The notes: generated by a model not told the origin, from the sequence alone. A DNA stretch of 64,000 bases from Rhodoglobus sp. (GCA_025463605.1 JAODAV010000001.1:1-64000); one strand, 5' to 3'; counted from the stretch's first letter, positions 50,912 to 61,489 are shown. A program made the numbers and translations.

Positions 50912-51898
50912 CTAGTCCAGCCACTTCTCCGCGAGGTGATCCGCCTCGACCCGGCGGATCGTTCGGGAGTACGACCGCAGCACGATGCTCTCCGTGCGGA
51001 TGATCGGGCCGAGCCGGCGTACGCCGCGCACGAGCCCGCCGTCGGTCACACCCGTCGCGACGAAAAAGGTGTTGTCGCTGCTCACGAGCTCATCCGCTTC
51101 ATAGACGTAATCGAACTTGAGGCCGGCCTCGAGCCCGCGCGCTCGTTCCTCGTCGCTACTGGGTGCCAGCCGGGTCTGGATGAAACCGCCGACGGCCTTG
51201 ATCGCACACGCCGTCGCGACCCCCTCCGGGCTGCCGCCGATGCCCGCGCAGATGTCGATGCGCGTGCCGTAGAGCGCGGCGTTGATACCGCCCGCGACAT
51301 CGCCGTCGAGCATTAGTCGCGTGCCGGCCCCCGTCGCGCGGATGTCTTCGATGAGCTGTTCGTGGCGCGGCCGGTCGAGCACCGCGACGACGATTTCGCC
51401 GATCGGCTTGCCTTTCGCTTTCGCGTACTCGCGGATGTTGTCGCCGATGGGCGCGCGGATGTCGAGCACCCCGACGCCCTCGCCGCCGGCCACCAGCTTG
51501 TCCATGTAGAACACGGATGACGCGTCGAGCATCGTGCCGCGATCGGCCACGGCGATCCTCGAGATCGCGTTCTGGCGGCCCGCGGCCGGGAGGGAGGTGC
51601 CGTCGATCGGGTCGACGGCGATATCGCACGCCGGGCCGTTACCCGTTCCGACGTGCTCGCCGTTGAACAGCATGGGCGCCTTGTCTTTCTCGCCCTCACC
51701 GATCACGACGACCCCGTCGAAGTCGACGGTACCGAGGAACTTGCGCATCGCATCCACCGCGGCACCGTCCGCGCCGTTCTTGTCGCCCTTGCCGATGAAC
51801 GGCACAGCACGAATCGCGGCGGCCTCGGTCGCGCGAACGAGTTCGAGCGCGAGGTTGCGATCGGGGTGGAGCAGAAGCGTTCCGGAGTCGGGGGTCAC
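50912..51898 (-). CDS. glpX: Fructose-1,6-bisphosphatase class II
   Basis: A 328-residue gluconeogenic phosphatase. Conserved stretches are VVIGEGEKDKAPMLFNGE, CDIAVDPIDGTSLPAAGR and KPIGEIVVAVLDRPRHEQLI, with metal-binding aspartates. This is the main FBPase of actinobacteria. Two GTG codons (51901 and 51898) follow AAGGA; 51898 gives the better spacing. fba is divergent, so both fructose-bisphosphate enzymes share a promoter region. Confidence 0.95.
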   Translation of the reverse strand: MTPDSGTLLLHPDRNLALELVRATEAAAIRAVPFIGKGDKNGADGAAVDAMRKFLGTVDFDGVVVIGEGEKDKAPMLFNGEHVGTGNGPACDIAVDPIDGTSLPAAGRQNAISRIAVADRGTMLDASSVFYMDKLVAGGEGVGVLDIRAPIGDNIREYAKAKGKPIGEIVVAVLDRPRHEQLIEDIRATGAGTRLMLDGDVAGGINAALYGTRIDICAGIGGSPEGVATACAIKAVGGFIQTRLAPSSDEERARGLEAGLKFDYVYEADELVSSDNTFFVATGVTDGGLVRGVRRLGPIIRTESIVLRSYSRTIRRVEADHLAEKWLD

Positions 51899-52047
51899 CA
51901 CGGTCCTTACCAGGTCAGAGCACGAGGCGCGGTGGTGGGATCCGCGGTGCGGATCGACGCGATGACAGCTTACCGGGCGGCGGCCTGGCGGCACCGGTGG
52001 CTAGACTTTCAGCGCCACCACACGTGCGCCTGAAGGAGATCAACGCA

Positions 52048-53076
52048 ATGCCTGTCGCAACCCCAGACCAGTACGCCGAGATGCTCGACAAGGCGAAGTC
52101 GCGCGGCTTCGCCTACCCGGCGATCAATGTGTCGTCCTCATCCACGATCAACGCGGTGCTGCAGGGCCTGAGCGAGGCCGGCTCCGACGGGATCATCCAG
52201 GTGACGACGGGCGGCGCGGACTACTTCGCGGGCCAGAGCGTCAAGGCACGGGCATCCGGTGCGCTCGCGTTCGCAGCATTCGCGACCGAAGTCGCCAAGA
52301 ACTACCCGGTCACGATCGCACTCCACACCGACCACTGCCCGAAGGACGCCCTCGACGGTTTCGTGATCCCTCTCATCGCGGCATCCGAGGCCGAGGTCAA
52401 GGCGGGTCGCAACCCGATCTTCCAGTCGCACATGTGGGACGGCTCGGCCGTGCCCCTCGATGAGAACCTCGCGCTGGCGAAGGAGCTGCTGCCGCGCATG
52501 AAGGCGATCAACGCGATTCTCGAGGTCGAGATCGGTGTCGTCGGCGGCGAAGAGGATGGCGTGAGCCACGACATCAACGAACACCTGTACACGACGCTCG
52601 ACGATGCAATCGCGACGGTGGAGGCACTCGGCTTCGGTGAGAACGGCCGCTACATGGCCGCGCTCACCTTCGGCAACGTGCACGGCGTTTACGCCCCCGG
52701 CAACGTCAAGCTCAAGCCCGAGCTGCTCAAGGAGATCCAGGACGGCCTCCAAGCCAAATTCGGCACGGGAGCCAAGCCCCTCGACCTCGTGTTCCACGGC
52801 GGTTCCGGCTCGAGCGACGAGGAGATCGCGACGGCCGTCGCCAACGGTGTCGTGAAGATGAACATCGACACCGACACGCAGTACGCATTCACGCGGTCGA
52901 TCGCCGACACCATGTTCAAGAACTACGACGGCGTGCTCAAAGTCGACGGCGGTGTCGGCAACAAGAAGATCTACGACCCGCGCGCGTGGGGCAAGACCGC
53001 CGAATCCGCGATGGCGAAGCGCGTGGTCGAGGCAACCCAGCAGCTCGGGTCGGCGGGGCACTCTGCCGGTTCATAG
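52048..53076 (+). CDS. fba: Fructose-bisphosphate aldolase class II
   Basis: A 342-residue zinc-dependent aldolase of glycolysis and gluconeogenesis. The zinc ligands appear in LHTDHCPKDALDGF and the HGGSGSSDEEIATAVANGVV and NIDTDTQYAFTRS regions bind substrate phosphates. ATG at 52048 is preceded by AAGGAG. Length matches the class IIA type used by actinobacteria. Confidence 0.96.
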   Translation: MPVATPDQYAEMLDKAKSRGFAYPAINVSSSSTINAVLQGLSEAGSDGIIQVTTGGADYFAGQSVKARASGALAFAAFATEVAKNYPVTIALHTDHCPKDALDGFVIPLIAASEAEVKAGRNPIFQSHMWDGSAVPLDENLALAKELLPRMKAINAILEVEIGVVGGEEDGVSHDINEHLYTTLDDAIATVEALGFGENGRYMAALTFGNVHGVYAPGNVKLKPELLKEIQDGLQAKFGTGAKPLDLVFHGGSGSSDEEIATAVANGVVKMNIDTDTQYAFTRSIADTMFKNYDGVLKVDGGVGNKKIYDPRAWGKTAESAMAKRVVEATQQLGSAGHSAGS

Positions 53077-53094
53077 CCGGCAAGTAGCCCGCGG

Positions 53095-54228
53095 TCACCG
53101 GTCCGGCGTGATACGGAACGACAAGCGGTCCCGGTCGAAGGTGAAGTCGTCGACCGACATCTCGAGGGTCAGGTAGTACGGCGCGAGGTGCATGATCCTC
53201 GTGCCCTCGGGCAGGCTCATGTCGAGGCTCACGGCTACCGCGGTTGCTCCGTCTGACGCGGTTCTCAATTCGACCATGAGCGACCCGGCGTCGGTCTCGG
53301 GCAGGTCGAGGATCGCCCCGAGCAGTCCACGCAGCGCGGTGCGCTGGGCGTTGTTCATGCGCTGGGCGAGCCGGTCGGGGTCGACCACCACGAGGCGCGA
53401 CTGGCTCGCGATCGAGTCGAGCCAGCTCACGTTCGACTGGGTGACGAGCTCGTCTCGCAGCCGCCGGGCGAGCTGGCCGGCGAGCGCGCGGTCCCCCGGC
53501 GTGATGCGGCCCGCCGCGGCGATGTCCTCGAGGAAGGGCGCGGCGCGAGCGGTGAGTCGCGCGAGTGCGACGCGCTCGTTCTCGGCGACGGCTTCGTCGC
53601 GCACCGCCTGTCCGGCGACCACGATGCGCGACGGGCTCTCGAGCATGCGCATCATCGTGCTCACGACCGAGTACGAGAACGTCGTGGTCGCCGCAAGGGA
53701 CAAGAGCGGGGCGTAGGCGAGGATCACGATGGTGCCCACAGGGCCGAGCTGCGGATTCGCCGGATACAGGATCAGGAACGACGTGAGCACGGTGACGACG
53801 GTCGAGGCACCACCGAGAACCAGCACTTTGCGCACGGGGAGGTAGGGAGCGAGGCTGAGGAGGGTGACCGACGGAGCCGCGGTACCCCACCAGATGGTGA
53901 GCTCGAATCCGGTGCCCGCGTAGTCGAGAGCCGACAGCACGAGTCCCGCGATCGAGATCGCCAGGGCGACGGCACCTGTGCCCCATCCGATCGGTCCCCT
54001 GAGGGGCCTGGTGCGCATGTGGATGAGCAGGCCCGCGATCACGCACAACCAGAGTCCCGCGAGCTGCAGTTGCGGATTGGAGCTGATCCCCCAGTTGGCG
54101 ATCGTCATGATCGTGCCGATGAAGAGCACGAGCCCGGCGAACGACAGCGGCAGGTAGGGTCCCGTGAACCAGCTCAGCGGGTCGATCTGTTGCGCCGATG
54201 TCTGGAAGTACCGCCTGCTACCGGGCAT
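53095..54228 (-). CDS. Membrane protein with degenerate kinase-like C-terminus
   Basis: A 377-residue protein with about seven hydrophobic segments in the first 200 residues, a charged helical linker (AENERVALARLTARAAPFLE) resembling a histidine-kinase dimerisation helix, and a C-terminal 100 residues without ATP-binding N, G1 or G2 boxes. ATG at 54228 has AGGAG seven bases upstream; it overlaps the stop of the histidine kinase gene. It looks like an evolved partner of that kinase. Confidence 0.75.
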   Translation of the reverse strand: MPGSRRYFQTSAQQIDPLSWFTGPYLPLSFAGLVLFIGTIMTIANWGISSNPQLQLAGLWLCVIAGLLIHMRTRPLRGPIGWGTGAVALAISIAGLVLSALDYAGTGFELTIWWGTAAPSVTLLSLAPYLPVRKVLVLGGASTVVTVLTSFLILYPANPQLGPVGTIVILAYAPLLSLAATTTFSYSVVSTMMRMLESPSRIVVAGQAVRDEAVAENERVALARLTARAAPFLEDIAAAGRITPGDRALAGQLARRLRDELVTQSNVSWLDSIASQSRLVVVDPDRLAQRMNNAQRTALRGLLGAILDLPETDAGSLMVELRTASDGATAVAVSLDMSLPEGTRIMHLAPYYLTLEMSVDDFTFDRDRLSFRITPDR

Positions 54229-55441
54229 GGGGTGACTCCTCATGCCTGCTCAGAATCTCGGCAAACGGCACGTGGATGACGACCGAGGTGCCCTCGCCGG
54301 GCGCCGACCAGATCTTCGCGGTGCCGCCGACAGACCTGACTCGTTCCACCACCGAGTGGCGCAGCCCGAGCCGATCCGGTGCGACCGCACCCGTATCGAA
54401 GCCCACGCCCTGATCGGTGATCATCACCGTGATTCCGTCCGCCCCGTAGGCGAGATCGACTTCCGCGACGGTCGCTCCCGAGTGCCTGAGCACGTTCTCC
54501 AGGCAGACGCTGATGACGTCGACCACGAGCGCGGCGACCTCGTTGTCGAGCCGGTAGACCCCCGCACCGCTGCCCGTCACGTGAACGGTCAGGCCACGCC
54601 ATTGCAGATCGCTCAGCAGCAGCATGACCTGGTTGCGAAGCGCCGCATCCTGGTCATCGACGACCACTTCGGCCGATTCGGTGAGCCACTCTGCGCTCGT
54701 GAGCGTCTTGACGTCGTCCCGCAGGCGGGTCGTCATGCGCACATCGAGTTCGTCTGGTGCGTTCATGACGAGGGACAGGTCGTTGAGGAGGGTGTCGTGA
54801 ACCGCCGCGGTCACCCGCAGGCGGAGGTTCTCGGCGACGCCCAGGCGGCGGGTCTCCTCCTCGAGGGCTTCGAAGTTGGGAACGCGCCGGCGCAGGCTCG
54901 CCTGGATGGCCGCGAGAGCACCGTAAGCGACGAGGAACAGCACGAGCATGAAGAGAGGGCCGTATCCGGGAGTGAACGGCACGCCTGCGATGTTCGAGAC
55001 CGCGAGGGTCACGATGTTCGAGAGCACGAACCCGCACACGGTCCAGACCAGGCCTGCCCGAACCGTCGTCGCCGTGACGCCGACGAGCACGAGGGCGACC
55101 GCGGGACGGTTGAGGATGTGCAGCCCCTCGTCGAGGAAAGGCGGGTAGATATTGAGCAGCACCACTTGGAATGCGACCGCGCCGATCGACCCCAGTACAA
55201 GGAAGAGCGCAACGACGGCCGGCCGGGGTCGCACGGCTGAGGCGATGGCGAGAATGACGAGCGAGACGAGGATCATGAGCGGCACGGGCGGTCGCTGCAC
55301 GAGCCCGTGGGTGGTCATGAACTCGATGAGCAGCGGGATGGCGAGGGTCAGGCTCACGGCGTTGACGACACCTGCCGCACGCGCGAGAGAGCTCGTGATC
55401 ACACGCGCCGCGACCTCGCGCGGCAGTACCGCGACTCGCAC
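54218..55441 (-). CDS. Sensor histidine kinase-like protein, no adjacent response regulator
   Basis: A 407-residue protein with about six to seven membrane segments, a dimerisation region with phospho-acceptor candidate in AVHDTLLNDLSLVMN, and a GHKL ATPase domain (VCLENVLRHSGATVAEVDL as N-box, ITDQGVGFDTG as G1). The layout is that of NarL-type kinases. GTG at 55441 is preceded by GGGGAGAGG. No receiver-domain gene is adjacent, so its partner is unknown; the following gene may modulate it. Confidence 0.85.
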   Translation of the reverse strand: MRVAVLPREVAARVITSSLARAAGVVNAVSLTLAIPLLIEFMTTHGLVQRPPVPLMILVSLVILAIASAVRPRPAVVALFLVLGSIGAVAFQVVLLNIYPPFLDEGLHILNRPAVALVLVGVTATTVRAGLVWTVCGFVLSNIVTLAVSNIAGVPFTPGYGPLFMLVLFLVAYGALAAIQASLRRRVPNFEALEEETRRLGVAENLRLRVTAAVHDTLLNDLSLVMNAPDELDVRMTTRLRDDVKTLTSAEWLTESAEVVVDDQDAALRNQVMLLLSDLQWRGLTVHVTGSGAGVYRLDNEVAALVVDVISVCLENVLRHSGATVAEVDLAYGADGITVMITDQGVGFDTGAVAPDRLGLRHSVVERVRSVGGTAKIWSAPGEGTSVVIHVPFAEILSRHEESPHAR

Positions 55442-55537
55442 CAGTTGCCTCTCCCCTGCCCCCACACGGGGCGTGAGCCGATTCTGGCATCGGTGGAGCG
55501 CCCGAGCCGGGAGCCCGCGCGGGCTGGCCGGCTCCGG

Positions 55538-56044
55538 TTACTGCATCGACTCCAGGTAGGCCGTGAAGGCGGGGTCGCTCACGACGAGCACACCCGCGGC
55601 GACGAGCGTCGCGAGCACCGCGAGCACGCCGGCGCCGAGGGGCGCCCAGAACGCGATGCGGTTGCGGGATATTCGCAGGAGTGAGACGACGATCGCGGCG
55701 GCGAGCAGTGCAACCCGCAGCACGTTGAGCCAGATCCCGAGCTGGAGGGCGAGCGCATCAGACGTGAAGTCGCCGATGCCCTGCTGCTCGAAAACGGCAC
55801 GGAGCGGAGCGCTGAGATCGGCGTATGTGCCGAATCCGGTGACGACGTCGTACACGCCGAAGAGCAGCAGCAGCGTCGTGAGCACGACATCCCACCTTCG
55901 GCGCGGAGCATCGGCGCGCGCGCCCGCGGGCGGCGGCAGCGGAACGGCGGTCTCGTTCGCGGGCGGGGCGGGAGGTATCTCCGTCGCCGGGGGTGGTACC
56001 GGGGCGTACTGCCCATAGCGCGGCTCTGGCCTGTCGTCGCTCAC
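55538..56044 (-). CDS. Membrane protein with proline-rich N-terminus (DUF6264-like)
   Basis: A 168-residue protein with a proline/alanine-rich cytoplasmic start ([13 protein letters not shown]) and three to four hydrophobic segments ([40 protein letters not shown]). It begins with GTG overlapping the ispH stop as GTGA and so is coupled to ispH. The layout matches DUF6264-type actinobacterial proteins of unknown function. Confidence 0.8.
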   Translation of the reverse strand: MSDDRPEPRYGQYAPVPPPATEIPPAPPANETAVPLPPPAGARADAPRRRWDVVLTTLLLLFGVYDVVTGFGTYADLSAPLRAVFEQQGIGDFTSDALALQLGIWLNVLRVALLAAAIVVSLLRISRNRIAFWAPLGAGVLAVLATLVAAGVLVVSDPAFTAYLESMQ

Positions 56045-57189
56045 GCGTCCCCGCTCCTCTGCTGGGTCGCGCCGTCGAATGCGCCATCCCGCTGCCAATC
56101 GAGCCGCTTCACGCGACCGCCGAGCCCCCGCGCATCAGGGTTGCCGGCGGCATCCGTGCGCAGTTCCTTGGGGAGGGAGAACATGAGGTCCTCCTCCGCT
56201 GTCACGACCTGGCTCACGTCGGCGTACCCGGCGTCGGCGAGGTCGTCGAGTACCTCCTGAACGAGTACTTCCGGTACGGATGCCCCGCTCGTCACGCCGA
56301 CGGTCGCCACCCCCTCGAGCCACTCCTGCTTGATCTCGCTCGCGTAGTCGACGCGGTAGGCGGCTTTCGCTCCGTTCTCGAGCGCGACATCCACGAGTCG
56401 CACCGTGTTGGAGCTGTTGGCCGAGCCGACGACGATCACGAGCTCGGCATCCTGCGCCACCTTCTTGATCGCCACCTGGCGGTTCTGCGTGGCGTAGCAG
56501 ATGTCGTCGCTGGGCGGGTCCAGCAGGTTGGGGAATCGCTCGCGCAACAGCCGCACGGTCTCCATCGTCTCGTCGACGCTGAGGGTGGTCTGCGAGAGCC
56601 AGACGAGGTGATCGGGGTTCGTGACCACCACGTTGGGCACGTCCGCCGGGCTGTTGACGAGGGTCGTGCGCTCCGGCGCGTGGCCCATCGTGCCCTCGAC
56701 CTCAGCGTGACCGGCGTGGCCGATGAGGAGGATCTCGTAGTCGTCGCGCGCGAACCGAGTGGCTTCGCGGTGCACCTTCGTGACGAGCGGGCAGGTCGCG
56801 TCGATGGCGAGCAGCTCGCGGTCGGCCGCCTCCTGCACGACGGCGGGCGACACACCGTGCGCGCTGAACACGACGTGGGAACCGATGGGAACCTCGGCGA
56901 CGTCGTCGACGAAGATGGCGCCCTTCTTCTCGAGAGTCGACACGACGTGGATGTTGTGCACGATCTGCTTGCGCACGTAGACGGGCGCTCCGAAGTTCTC
57001 CAGCGCCTTCTCGACGGCGATTACTGCTCGATCCACGCCCGCGCAATACCCTCTCGGCGCGGCCAGCAGCACGCGCTTGTGCGCGGCCGACGGGCGGTTC
57101 TCCAGCCGCGGCCGGCTCACCGCATCTGAACTGCGCAGGATGCGGGGCGTCTCGAGCGCGGTCGCGCGGCCGTTCGAGATGGTGGTCAC
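56041..57189 (-). CDS. ispH: 4-hydroxy-3-methylbut-2-enyl diphosphate reductase
   Basis: A 382-residue 4Fe-4S enzyme for the last step of the MEP isoprenoid pathway. The three cluster cysteines stand in [29 protein letters not shown] and [12 protein letters not shown] preceding region ICYATQNRQ, and the substrate motif SANSSNT is present. An N-terminal extension of about 35 residues is included when starting at GTG 57189. It is divergent from xseA. Confidence 0.95.
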   Translation of the reverse strand: MTTISNGRATALETPRILRSSDAVSRPRLENRPSAAHKRVLLAAPRGYCAGVDRAVIAVEKALENFGAPVYVRKQIVHNIHVVSTLEKKGAIFVDDVAEVPIGSHVVFSAHGVSPAVVQEAADRELLAIDATCPLVTKVHREATRFARDDYEILLIGHAGHAEVEGTMGHAPERTTLVNSPADVPNVVVTNPDHLVWLSQTTLSVDETMETVRLLRERFPNLLDPPSDDICYATQNRQVAIKKVAQDAELVIVVGSANSSNTVRLVDVALENGAKAAYRVDYASEIKQEWLEGVATVGVTSGASVPEVLVQEVLDDLADAGYADVSQVVTAEEDLMFSLPKELRTDAAGNPDARGLGGRVKRLDWQRDGAFDGATQQRSGDA

Positions 57190-57302
57190 GGTGTCGATTC
57201 TACGTGCGCGGCTTGTCCGGCCCCTGAGTGCGCCCGGGCCCCTCCACTCCCACCCCTCCACTCCCGCGCTGCCGTGACAGCGCTATCCCGTACCCTGTCG
57301 TG

Positions 57303-58535
57303 GTGAGCATCGAGATTCCACCGCCTACCGTGGATGCGCCATGGTCGGTCTCCCTCTTCTCGGGCAAGGTGAAGGGCTGGATCGAGCGACTCGGCACAGC
57401 GTGGGTCGAAGGTGAGATCACGCAGTGGGGCCTTTCGGGCGGCAACGTCTACGGCAAGCTCAAAGACCTCGAGCAAGACATCACGATCTCGTTCACGCTC
57501 TGGTCGTCGGTCAAGGCGCGTCTTCCCGACGACCTCAAGCAGGGCGATCGGGTGCTCGCGCTCGTCAAGCCCACCTACTGGCTCAAGGCCGGCACACTGT
57601 CGATGCAGGTCTTCGAGATGCGGCACGTCGGACTCGGCGACCTGCTCGAGCGCCTCGAGCGCTTGCGCCAGAAGTTGCGCGCCGAGGGCCTCTTCGATCA
57701 TAAACGTGCGCTTCCCTTCCTTCCGGCATGCATCGGCCTCATCACGGGCAAACACAGCGATGCCGAGAAGGATGTGCTGCGCAACGCCCAGCTGAGGTGG
57801 CCGGCCGTGCATTTCAGGGTCGTCCACGCGGCGGTGCAGGGCGATCGCGCGGCGAAAGAGGTGGCGGCGGCGATCAAGCGCCTGGATGCCGACCCCGAGG
57901 TCGAGGTCATCATCATCGCGCGCGGCGGCGGGGACTTCCAGAACCTGCTCGTGTTCAGCGACGAGGCGCTCGTGCGGGCAGCGGCCGCGTCGTCGACGCC
58001 GATCGTGAGCGCCATCGGGCACGAGGCCGACCGGCCCCTGCTCGACGAGGTGGCCGACCTGCGGGCATCCACACCCACCGATGCAGCCAAGCGCGTCGTG
58101 CCCGATGTCGCTGAGGAACTCGCGCGCGTGCAGCAGGCGAGAGCCGGAATGCGATTGAGGATCACCCAGCGGCTGTCCGCGGAGATCGACCGACTGGGCA
58201 CACTGCGGTCGCGACCGGTGCTCGCCAATCCGACGTGGCTCGTCGATTCGCGCGCCGACGAGCTCGGCCGTTACGTGACACGCAGCCGTGACCTCATCGA
58301 GCGATGCATCGAGCGAGCACACACGGGAGTCGCGGAACTCACGAGCCAACTGCGGGCGCTATCGCCCCAGCGCACGCTGGAACGCGGCTACGCCATCGCG
58401 CAACTGCCCGACGGAACGGCCTTGCGTGCCGCGACGGATGCATCCCCCGGCACCCGATTACTGCTCACCGTTGCGCGCGGCCGGCTCTCCACGACCGTCG
58501 ATGAGCAGGCGCCGTCCACCGACCCAGCCGAATAG
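57303..58535 (+). CDS. xseA: Exodeoxyribonuclease VII large subunit
   Basis: A 410-residue nuclease subunit that with XseB degrades single-stranded DNA. The N-terminal OB fold (VWVEGEITQWGLSGG-like start, GNVYGKLKDLEQDITISF), GLITGKHSDAEKDVLRNA and IIIARGGGDFQNLLVFSDEAL with the TPIVSAIGHEAD motif are typical. GTG at 57303 is chosen, with a second GTG three bases earlier possible; neither has a Shine-Dalgarno sequence. xseB follows. Confidence 0.94.
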   Translation: MSIEIPPPTVDAPWSVSLFSGKVKGWIERLGTAWVEGEITQWGLSGGNVYGKLKDLEQDITISFTLWSSVKARLPDDLKQGDRVLALVKPTYWLKAGTLSMQVFEMRHVGLGDLLERLERLRQKLRAEGLFDHKRALPFLPACIGLITGKHSDAEKDVLRNAQLRWPAVHFRVVHAAVQGDRAAKEVAAAIKRLDADPEVEVIIIARGGGDFQNLLVFSDEALVRAAAASSTPIVSAIGHEADRPLLDEVADLRASTPTDAAKRVVPDVAEELARVQQARAGMRLRITQRLSAEIDRLGTLRSRPVLANPTWLVDSRADELGRYVTRSRDLIERCIERAHTGVAELTSQLRALSPQRTLERGYAIAQLPDGTALRAATDASPGTRLLLTVARGRLSTTVDEQAPSTDPAE

Positions 58536-58569
58536 GGCGACTGCCCGCGGCGCCAGATAAGATCGACGG

Positions 58570-58785
58570 GTGGCCAGCCCGACGAACGATGTGAGCGAGC
58601 TCACCTACGAGCAGGCCCGCGACGAGCTCATCCGGGTCGTCACGGAGCTCGAGCAGGGAGCCGCGAGTCTCGAGCAATCACTTGCACTGTGGGAGCGCGG
58701 AGAAGCGCTCGCCCAGCGGTGCGAGGAGTGGCTCATCGGGGCTCGTGCGCGACTGGACGCCGCTCGCTCGGCCAGTCCCGAATGA
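58570..58785 (+). CDS. xseB: Exodeoxyribonuclease VII small subunit
   Basis: A 71-residue coiled-coil protein, [20 protein letters not shown] and [20 protein letters not shown], the partner of XseA. It starts with GTG at 58570. TAAGAT at 58558-58563 ends six bases before it and there is no Shine-Dalgarno sequence, suggesting an additional leaderless promoter in the 34-base gap after xseA. Confidence 0.93.
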   Translation: MASPTNDVSELTYEQARDELIRVVTELEQGAASLEQSLALWERGEALAQRCEEWLIGARARLDAARSASPE

Positions 58786-58798
58786 TGCGGAGCACGTG

Positions 58799-59431
58799 AT
58801 GGCGCAGCGCAAGCAGACGCCGATCGTCGCCGAACTCGGTCGCCCCGAGACCCCGGAGGAGACGGCCGCGCGCAGGGCCGCGAACTCCCGCCGCCACCGC
58901 GCCAACCAGACCCTCTTCAACCTCGTGATCGCGCTCCTCGCCTCGCTCGCGATCGTGCTGTTCCTCGTCGTCGTCGTGGTGCGCCCCGACCCGGCGCCGA
59001 CCGACCCCGTCGACTACCGGCAGATCGCGGAGCAAGCGCAGCCCGCGTCCGCCGACCCGCTCATCGCCCCAGCGCTGCCTCCGGGGTGGACGGCCAACGC
59101 GGCCCGATTCGGAACGGTGAAGGAAGTACCCACCTGGTACGTCGGCTTCATCACCCCGTCGACGCAGTTCATCGCACTCAACCAGGGCCTCGGCGCGAAC
59201 GTCACGTGGGTGTCCGCCGTGCTCGAAGATGCCCGTGAGACCGGAACCACGACGATCGACGGAATCGAGTGGGCCCTCTACGACCAGCGCGATGCGGACT
59301 CCCCCGGAAACTTCGCCTACTCGATGTCCGCAGTCGTCGGGGACAGCACCGTGCTGCTTCACGGCACGGCCCCGACCGCCGAATTCGAGCTGCTTGCCGC
59401 TTCCGTCGGCGCCGAACTCGAGGAGGGCTGA
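58799..59431 (+). CDS. DUF4245 family membrane protein
   Basis: A 210-residue protein with a charged cytoplasmic N-terminus, one transmembrane helix (FNLVIALLASLAIVLFLVVV) and an extracellular beta domain (LPPGWTANAARFGTVKEVPT, TWYVGFITPSTQFIAL). It matches DUF4245, a conserved actinobacterial family of unknown role. Its stop shares a base with the start of the carbonic anhydrase gene (TGATG). Confidence 0.88.
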   Translation: MAQRKQTPIVAELGRPETPEETAARRAANSRRHRANQTLFNLVIALLASLAIVLFLVVVVVRPDPAPTDPVDYRQIAEQAQPASADPLIAPALPPGWTANAARFGTVKEVPTWYVGFITPSTQFIALNQGLGANVTWVSAVLEDARETGTTTIDGIEWALYDQRDADSPGNFAYSMSAVVGDSTVLLHGTAPTAEFELLAASVGAELEEG

Positions 59432-60057
59432 TGGCCGCACGCACCCCGGCGAAGGCGTGGCAGGAGATGCTGCGCGGCAACGAGCGATTCGTCGCTGGCG
59501 AGCCGCAGCATCCTCGCCAAGATGTCGAGCGGCGCACCGAGGTCGCACCCAAGCAGACCCCGGATGCCGCCCTGTTCGGCTGCAGCGACTCGCGCCTGGC
59601 CGCCGAGATCATCTTCGACAAGGGAATCGGCGACCTCTTCGTCGTGCGCAACGCCGGCCAGATCATCTCCGATTCGGTCATCGGCTCGCTCGAGTACGCG
59701 GTGGGCGTACTCGAGGTTCCCCTCATCGTCGTTCTCGGTCACGACGAATGCGGCGCCGTGCTTGCTGCGATCGATTCGCAGGGACCGGATGCGCCCACGC
59801 TCCCGCCACACATCGACAACCTGGTCTCGAAGATCATCCCCGCCGTGCGGCGCGTGCGCGATGCGGGTGGACCCGGCGGCACGATCGACTCCCAGCACGT
59901 CGGTCGCGAGCACTTGCGCGACACCATCTCCGAGTTGCTCGAATCATCGGAACTCATTAGCGACGCCATCGCCGCGGGTACGCTGGCAGTGGTGGGCGCG
60001 AACTATCGCCTGCTCGAAGGCCGCGCGGTTCCCGACGTGATCGTCGGCGCGGTCTGA
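59431..60057 (+). CDS. Beta-class carbonic anhydrase
   Basis: A 208-residue zinc enzyme interconverting CO2 and bicarbonate. The ligand motifs are FGCSDSRLAAE (Cys and the Asp/Arg dyad) and LGHDECGAV (His and Cys). VVRNAGQIISDSVIGSLEYA is typical for the class. It starts with ATG at 59431 in overlap with the DUF4245 gene, and fumC follows after 34 bases. Confidence 0.94.
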   Translation: MAARTPAKAWQEMLRGNERFVAGEPQHPRQDVERRTEVAPKQTPDAALFGCSDSRLAAEIIFDKGIGDLFVVRNAGQIISDSVIGSLEYAVGVLEVPLIVVLGHDECGAVLAAIDSQGPDAPTLPPHIDNLVSKIIPAVRRVRDAGGPGGTIDSQHVGREHLRDTISELLESSELISDAIAAGTLAVVGANYRLLEGRAVPDVIVGAV

Positions 60058-60091
60058 CCTCCTCCCCATCGATTAAGGACCACACGACGCC

Positions 60092-61489
60092 GTGAGTACT
60101 GACGCAGACTTCCGCATCGAGCACGACACGATGGGCGAGGTGCGGGTTCCCGCGAACGCCCTCTACGCGGCGCAGACCCAGCGGGCGGTCGAGAACTTCC
60201 CGATCTCGGGTTCCGGCCTGGAGTCGGCGCAGATCGTCGCCCTCGCCCGCATCAAGCGGGCTGCGGCCATCGTTAACGGCGAGCTGGGCATCCTCGACAA
60301 GTCGATCGTCGACGCCGTGGTCGGTGCCGCCGACAAGATCATCGCGGGAGAGCACCACGAGCACTTCCCCGTCGACACCTACCAGACCGGCAGCGGCACG
60401 TCATCGAACATGAACATGAACGAGGTGCTCGCGACCCTCGCCAGCGATTCGCTCGGTTCACCGGTGCATCCCAACGACCACGTCAACATGTCGCAGTCCT
60501 CCAACGACGTGTTCCCGACCTCGGTGCACATCGCGGTAACGGGCGCGCTCATCCACGACCTCATCCCCGCGCTCGACCACCTCGCGACCGCCCTTGAGGG
60601 GAAGGCCGCGCTGTGGAAGGACGCCGTGAAGTCGGGCCGCACCCACCTCATGGACGCGACCCCCGTGACGCTCGGCCAGGAGTTCGCGGGCTACGCGAGG
60701 CAAGTGCGACTCGGGATCGAACGCGTGAAGTCGGCCATTCCGCGCGTCGCGGAAGTGCCTCTCGGCGGCACAGCGGTGGGCACGGGCATCAACAGCCCCG
60801 CGGGATTCTCGCAGCGCGTCATCGAGGTGCTCGCGGATGACTCGGGCCTGCCCATCACGGAGGCCCTCGATCACTTCGAAGCGCAGGGCGCCCGCGACGG
60901 CCTCGTCGAAGCCTCCGGCGCGCTTCGCGTGATCGCTGTCTCGCTCACCAAGATCTGCAACGACCTGCGCTGGATGGGCTCCGGCCCCAATACGGGACTG
61001 GGTGAGCTGAGCATCCCCGACCTGCAGCCCGGCTCCTCGATCATGCCGGGCAAGGTCAACCCCGTGATCCCCGAGGCGGTGCTCATGGTGTGCGCCCGCG
61101 TGATCGGCAACGACGCGACGATCGCATGGGCTGGCGCATCCGGCAACTTCGAACTCAACGTCGCGATTCCCGTCATGGGCACGGCACTGCTCGAGTCGAT
61201 CCGCCTGCTGTCGAACTCCACCATCGCGCTCGCCGACAAGACCATCGACGGCCTCGAGGCCAACATCGAGCGAGCGCGCGCGCTGGCCGAGTCCTCGCCG
61301 TCGATCGTGACACCGCTCAACAAGATCGTCGGCTACGAGGCGGCGGCGAAGATCGCCAAGCACTCGGTCGCCAGGAGCATCACGGTGCGTGAGGCCGTGA
61401 TCGATCTGGGCTTCGTCGAGCGCGGCGAAATCACGCTCGAGCAGCTCGACCGGGCACTCGATGTCATGTCGATGACCCACCCCGGCTGA
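60092..61489 (+). CDS. fumC: Fumarate hydratase class II
   Basis: A 465-residue fumarase of the citric acid cycle. Signatures are [31 protein letters not shown], and the catalytic-loop signature [16 protein letters not shown]. Start GTG at 60092. It may be co-transcribed with the carbonic anhydrase gene. Length and sequence fit the class II (iron-independent) type. Confidence 0.96.
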   Translation: MSTDADFRIEHDTMGEVRVPANALYAAQTQRAVENFPISGSGLESAQIVALARIKRAAAIVNGELGILDKSIVDAVVGAADKIIAGEHHEHFPVDTYQTGSGTSSNMNMNEVLATLASDSLGSPVHPNDHVNMSQSSNDVFPTSVHIAVTGALIHDLIPALDHLATALEGKAALWKDAVKSGRTHLMDATPVTLGQEFAGYARQVRLGIERVKSAIPRVAEVPLGGTAVGTGINSPAGFSQRVIEVLADDSGLPITEALDHFEAQGARDGLVEASGALRVIAVSLTKICNDLRWMGSGPNTGLGELSIPDLQPGSSIMPGKVNPVIPEAVLMVCARVIGNDATIAWAGASGNFELNVAIPVMGTALLESIRLLSNSTIALADKTIDGLEANIERARALAESSPSIVTPLNKIVGYEAAAKIAKHSVARSITVREAVIDLGFVERGEITLEQLDRALDVMSMTHPG

